Source: Clavelina lepadiformis (taxonomy: Eukaryota; Chordata; Ascidiacea; Aplousobranchia; Clavelinidae). Taken from it: 64,000 nt of DNA. Under the pieces are notes generated by a model. The model did no database searches. It saw only the letters and a program-made list of their open reading frames with translations, and was not told the origin of the DNA. The stretch covers positions 3,286,001-3,350,000 of the forward strand of contig NC_135240.1 in the NCBI RefSeq assembly GCF_947623445.1, given 5' to 3'. Shown in pieces: positions 58,406 to 64,000 of this stretch (positions are counted from its first letter, which is position 1; every line of letters starts with the position of its first letter). A program made the position numbers and the translations under genes.

Positions 58406-60470
58406 CATTGTACTTCAGTTCGGTGCATACATAATTGCTTATATAAGTTATGAGATTTTAATTGGGTCAATTCACTCACTGTGATGGGTAATTGGATGAA
58501 TAACTGCCACTTGGGGCGGGGAAGCATCGTAAGCAGCATATTGCGTTCCTTGCCCTGTGAAAGATGAAATAAATGCAAGTATTTAATATAGATAATTAAA
58601 AGTCACATCTTTTTGTAATATGTTGGACATGGGGTCATTCCATGTCAAATCACCCAATGGGTTTAACCCCTACAGTCTTAGCATAATTAGCACAAATCTA
58701 AAATATTAGCTCAATCGGACCAGTGGTTTTGGAGATATAGGCCTTCGAATTTTCGAATTTTTGCAAAAACGGACGTGGCCGCCAAATTTTCGGCCCTGAT
58801 ATTTTGGTAACCGGTTGACCAATTTTGATGAAACTAGTGTCATTGGAAAGGTGATTTCACAAGGAATCCAAATCTGTCTTCTTTTCCTGATAAGAGCAAG
58901 TTAAATGCGTATGACCTTGTGGATCACGTGACCTTGAAATTAAATTAAGTGCAAATTATACCCCAAGAGCCAAGATGTTACCTACAACATATAAAAAATC
59001 CCGAGATGTAATATTTTTGGTTTAATAATAAAATACATTTTAGTGGGCATGCCTGACCATAAAAGGACCATTTTGAACCTTCTAAATCTAATGCATTAAT
59101 GCTGCTGCTATCCATCCATCTGCTGCTGCTACTAATTCTATGGATATGGCAGTTTTGTGTCGGATAGCGGGGATTCCGGTTGTTCGGGGTACGGATTAAC
59201 GAGGTCCCACTGTATACGGTCTTTGAAATATTACTGGTAACCAACTATGAAATTTTAATGCAGCCGAAATTCGCTAAACGCTAGATGACGCAGCAGAGTT
59301 ATTTTCATATACAGTACTGACAAATCTTGGCAGAGCTGTGAGAACGATAACTTGCGTTTAAAATGTCTATTATATAGAATAGATTGTTGCTAAAAATTTA
59401 GATTCTGACATTTCATATACGTAAACTCAAACGAATCTTGACATTTTCCAAAAATGTTTGAATATCTATAATTATAATTATGAACAATAATCATATTCAT
59501 ATAACGCACCATCACCACGCACCGCACCACTTATGCTACTTGATGAATACTATACGGTGGATTTTGAATAATATTATTTATATTTGTGCTTTAAAATCTA
59601 ATGTGCTGCAACACTTTATTTTTCTGATAGTTAAGTTATAAACAGAATAATGGTTCCAACCTTTATGTTAAACTTCTGAGCAAGATTAGCATAGCGTACT
59701 AATATGTGTCTTGCATGCTCAAAAAATGGGTTCCAAATCATTTTCGTGGTACATGAGTCCGGCTTATTTTCAATATAAGTGCTGTCGGCATTTTGTGCGT
59801 AAAAGATAAGTTTTTGCCCATTTTCAAAATTTGGAGCTGAAAAAGTATTAACTGCAGTTGAATAGTTGAGTCAGGTAATAAAGCATGTAATTATAACATA
59901 TAATTATAGTTGTATAACTATACATTATCATTATCATATATAATCACAACTTAACTTCGTGAGAAGGTATCTTTGTTTTATTTCTTGTTATCGCTTATTA
60001 GCAATTTAATTGTTGTCGTAACTCGTAACTGTATGCTACGCCTACACATCGCGACATTTGTGCTTAGTCATTAAAAGTGACCTTGACGTTTGCACTTGCA
60101 GCGATGATTTATCCGAATCGTGGAGAATTTCACTTCAGTTTTGCACAAAATCGAAAATGAAAAAGTGAAACCTATATTATACAAGTACTGTACTGTACGG
60201 AACGTAAGTACTGTATTCCTATTAAGCTTACAAGTAGTTCTTATCAAGGTGTTAAGTAATACAGTGCTTAGCATCAGTTCTTACTTGGGATTTTGAAATA
60301 CGATATAAACCACTGTAAGCTACGTTACACATTCTAATAGTGGAACCAAACTGCAGATTTACACAGATTTTAAAACATTTAATATTTGGTAACGAAATTT
60401 TTGCTGGATATTTCCTCCCGAACTTGTAATATTTAGCATTTGTTAAAAAGCGTTTGTTTTCTTTCTCCAG
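58406..60470. other. Noncoding part of block D
   Basis: Matches 29045-31109. No gene seen. Confidence 0.4.
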
Positions 60471-60568
60471 CCGCGGATGATTTTATCAAGAAGAACGGCC
60501 GACTGCTTACAGTAAACAGCGAATTTTATATGGCAAAATTGTGGACCGAATCCGGCGTATCGAAATAA
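60471..60568 (+). pseudogene. Orphan terminal exon, unknown protein, copy D
   Basis: Same as 31110-31207. Confidence 0.35.
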
Positions 60569-61138
60569 TCATATGAAGCAGTTGTTCGCACTGTCAGTGG
60601 TCATATTAGATGGATTCTACGTAACAGTAGTTTAAATAACAGATTTAGAAATGTCTGACTAAGCTGCAGCCGCTACTGTTAAAATGAAATCTGAAATGAA
60701 CCCACAACAGTCAAACCTCAAAATTAAAAAAAAAACCTTACATTCAAAAAGGGCGCACAAAAAATATACTTCAACAAGCAAGGAATGGTGCATTTGAAAA
60801 AAATTCAATGAAAACAGTTTGCGGCCGGTAATCTACAAATCTACACACTTTGCAAGTGATGTGGACGCAATGCCATTACCATGATTGGATGTTCCAGTCG
60901 ACAATTATGCATAAAGCTATTTGCACAGAGTTTTCTTGAGACAAATTTTCTTATTCTGCAGTCAGTAGGAGTCCTTAAATTCAAGTATAAGAGCAATATA
61001 GCAACAACGGTGCGTTATGAAGTGGAGTGAAAACCATTACCATATCACTGTTATTTTAGTATGTTATTTAGTATTATTTTGATTTTATTGACAACAAATA
61101 CCTGATTGTTTCATCACAAAAGCTCATTGTTTGAGCAG

Positions 61139-61227
61139 ATAATATTCAAGAACAAACGCGCGATTGTGAGGAGGAGGTCCAGATCCTGCTCAGATACGGA
61201 CAACATTCCAACATCGTCGCTCTCGAG
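61139..61227 (+). pseudogene. RSK-type kinase-domain exon, copy D
   Basis: Same as 31778-31866, with the same acceptor and donor. Confidence 0.75.
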
Positions 61228-61277
61228 GTGAGTCCGGTGGGGTCTTCACTCTTCACTCATGTAGTCATCATCTACAC

Positions 61278-61736
61278 CAGGGCTTCTCAAACTATGGGTC
61301 GCGTAATGAAATTTTAGGGTCGTAATTTTAGTCTAGTGCCGGTAGGTTGTAGTCTTGCCATGATGTCAATCTGAAGTGGCCAAGTTTTTCAAAAAATCAC
61401 ATGGAAATGACTGCATTTTAGGGCCGTTATGTAAGCGGTCCTTGATGACTTTACAACCAGCCCGGCCTGTGCACATGGAAAAGGGCTATTAAATATTTTT
61501 ATTGTCATGTTAATAGGCTAATGTATTGGAAGAAGAAGTCAGAAGAACTTCCCACACTTTCTACTTTAGCCAAGGATTATTTGGGACTAACAGCAACATC
61601 AGCCCCGTCAGAAAGAATATTTTCAATTGCGGGTAACTTGTATACAGCAAGAAGAAATTTACTGGGGCCAGAAACTTTTCGCACCCTAATGTTCATCAAA
61701 TGCAATCCAACAGTTTTTGAGCAAGTGAAAATGTAA
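61278..61736 (+). mobile_element. hAT transposon remnant, copy D
   Basis: Same as 31917-32375, with the dimerisation-domain frame at 61521-61736. Confidence 0.85.
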
Positions 61737-63146
61737 ATGCGAACCAAAATTTTTGTAATTTGTAGTTCTCAGTAGCTTCTTTCCTTTTGCATTTATTTTA
61801 ATTTTACACACCTTATCGCTGACGCCTTACCGCTATCAGCTTTGTTTATTCGTTTGATTACGTTTCATTGCCTGTCTTAATTGTAGCCTATTCGTTGTTA
61901 GTCTTTGCCAGTCGCTCAAACTTTTGGTTGTTAACAGTCGCTTAAAATTTTTTTCTGTGTTTGTATTTTTCAGTACTCATGATTAGGAATAGTTGAAATA
62001 TTCGAAACAGAAGCTGTAGTTGTTTACGGAGGTCTGACTTTATGATATGTGCAACTCCTTGAATTTTTCTGTCTCAATCATTTAAAGATGACCTTGATAA
62101 ATTTAGGATAACTCGGTACGCCTCATAGGCAGCGTGATATGCTTGCATTAGCTATCCGCCCTAAATCGATCTAACGTATCATGCCTTTTGTTGGCCTGTG
62201 TAATTAGTCTATCTTGTATTGTGGACGACGGAAAATGACGGCAGGAGAAATGGTGGTACTGGCAAGTTACGGAAATCAGTGTTTCCTTCCCAAACTGTAA
62301 AATATATGAATTTAAAACCCAAATCTTCTACTGTTTTTTTTTGAAAACGAATTGTTCTTTTGATTACGATCCTGCCTCTCTAAACGATTAACCAAATACT
62401 ACCTGACGTCACCAACAGCAGGATGGTATACTGATAGACAACCACGTGACGTGAGGGGTTGTGACTTGTGACCATGTGCAGGGTGCTCGCAACCATGTGA
62501 CATCACGGATAGCAGGTTGCTCATGAACACCAGCAGGCTGCCATTGGTGACGTCACAATCAGCATGTGCTCAGTTCTTAGAACTCCTAGTGAGATTATAC
62601 CTATCTCAAGGCATAACTGTTTTCATTAAACAAAGGACATCACGTAGGCTTTTGACCTATACAGGATATGTTTAGGCCAAGCGCCTTACCCTCACCTTAT
62701 GTAATATAACACTATTTATTATAGAATCCATAGATGCTCAGAAGTCACTGCAAATTTGCGTATGTCCTACCGCATGTTTTCTATACAAATTCTACCAACA
62801 TACCACGTGACAAAAGGGATTACTCATTCGAACACGATTAGTCTTATAGCAATTTATAACTCGATACTAACTATAAACTTAATATTTTAGACTGTAAACC
62901 ATTCCCATTAAACTGAAGTACTGTATATCAAAAAGACATCAATGTAATGATTCACGAAATTATCACACGATTGTATGACGTCACACTCACAAAGTAACAC
63001 ACGATCTGTAGGTATTCTCACTGACATTTCTGTGTCATCTTAAGCTCTATAAATCATTGCTCGAAACGATATCAACGAGAAGAAGCAAACAAAATAATTG
63101 TGAGGAGGATTTATGCCACTTCAGGCAAGCATGCCCTACAGACATA
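61737..63146. other. No gene seen
   Basis: Matches 32376-33785. One difference turns TGACATCA (near 33616) into TGACGTCA (near 62977). Confidence 0.4.
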
Positions 63147-64000
63147 TTACGACCTGTAAGTACGCATAGATTTTTCAATTTCAGCTCTGCATATCGGACA
63201 CTTTCTGAGATATTTTTCGCACCCGGTACAGCTACAGAGGTGCCTGCATGGTATAAACAGTACCTCAGCTGGTTGATCGAGGCAAATCTTGCATCTCTTC
63301 TCTTCCTGCAATTCGCGAATACATGCTTCCATTGATGGGGTTACGTCTATAAAGAAAAATTTAAAAGTTCCGTGAAAGATTTATTTAAAGATCTACGAAA
63401 AATTTGACTTTCCGTCCATTATCTAAATTCTAAAGCCTTGTCATGTCAACTTTAACTTAACACACATCTATCACCTTCTGGCAGTATCTTGCTGCTATCA
63501 TGAGATAGATGTGGATGAAGATGAAAAATGAATTACTTGTTTATAATCAGTAATAACAGGATTTTCAAGTAGATATCAGAACAATAGTAACAAGTTGTGT
63601 TTGATTTTTAAACGTTGCGCAGTTGTTTGATCTAGTTATGGTTGCGTTCTGTGCGAATAAATTATTTCCAGTGGTGTTTGGCGATCATTGCAAAACAAAG
63701 TAATTCAGTGTTCCTAAATCAGTTATTCTCATCTTTCGACGGCAGGTCAACTATGAACCCTGTGCACTAAACATCGTTTGAATTGAATCAATACAATTAG
63801 ATACCAGAGAAAATATAATATAAGCCATGTACACATATAATATATACGTTCTGCGTGAAAGAATTGTTTATATTGCTGTTGGCAATCATATCACGTGTTT
63901 AATGAAGTGTTTGAGCGGTAAGGATTTCGTTGAAGTTACCTGGTCTCTTGACATTAGTTGGCACAAGAGATATTGCCACAGTTGTGCCGCTATTTTCCTC
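63147..64000 (-). CDS. C2H2-SIM-RING gene, second copy, cut by the window end
   Basis: The RING exon 63346-63147 and the first part of the SIM exon (64000-63940) are present with unchanged splice sites. The C3HC4 residues are all kept. The acidic run of the SIM and the C2H2 exons would lie beyond the window. If the duplication extends further right, the organism has two near-identical copies of this ligase. Confidence 0.75.

Larger units (their letters stand above)
21565..64000. repeat. Segmental duplication B/D, offset about 29.36 kb
   Basis: 21565-34639 is repeated at 50931-64000 (offset 29366, then 29361 after a 5-bp deletion in D). The match reaches the window edge, so the true length is unknown. 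I noted about eight single-base differences in 13 kb. Confidence 0.92.

Overview
The window is animal nuclear DNA: GT-AG introns of a few hundred bases, A+T-rich spacers, ankyrin, WGR, PARP, RING and C2H2 domains, and eukaryotic DNA transposons (hAT, Mutator-like, piggyBac, an integrase-type element with long inverted repeats) plus a Ty3/Gypsy remnant. An ankyrin-WGR-PARP gene of the type known from nematodes and other invertebrates suggests an invertebrate. I cannot name the species.

Layout. 1-3036 is the end of a near-perfect 204-bp satellite array. 3250-5690 is a decayed Ty3/Gypsy element on the minus strand that keeps gag and integrase but has lost reverse transcriptase. 5972-6919 holds a USP-like reading frame and a small two-exon gene end. 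8366-8863 is a hAT-type MITE with an 8-bp target duplication. From 9144 on, the window is dominated by recent, almost identical duplications of one block containing an ankyrin-WGR-PARP pseudogene, a Mutator-like element in one of its introns, and a hAT MITE nested in that element. Copies: A (9144-19823), B (19826-34639 and beyond), C (45873-50930) and D (50931 to the window end). B and D are offset by about 29.36 kb over 13 kb with only a handful of differences. C and D are joined by a 2188-bp tandem duplication that made a 21-base in-phase microexon. Behind the PARP block, B and D carry single exons of unrelated genes (LRR, unknown, RSK-type kinase), a hAT remnant and then a minus-strand gene.

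The best-supported intact gene is at 33786-36223 (minus): six exons whose phases all fit, encoding an acidic region, a basic stretch, two C2H2 fingers, a SUMO-interacting-motif-like segment and a C-terminal IAP-type RING. This looks like a SUMO-aware ubiquitin ligase. A truncated second copy runs off the right edge. Between B and C lie an element with about 800-bp terminal inverted repeats and a frameshifted DDE transposase (38163-40741), hAT fragments inserted in a minisatellite, a well-spliced unknown minus-strand gene end (43811-44514) and a piggyBac remnant (44872-45850).

How it fits together: the PARP copies share the same defects (in-frame TGA, 8-bp insertion, frameshift, missing catalytic core), so one already broken gene was amplified. 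A transposon inverted repeat is fused into one of its exons in copies A and B, and the A block begins at the outer end of that repeat, which points to recombination through transposon ends. Only C+D keeps the upstream ankyrin exons. All this was read by eye; identity figures and family names need alignment and profile searches.
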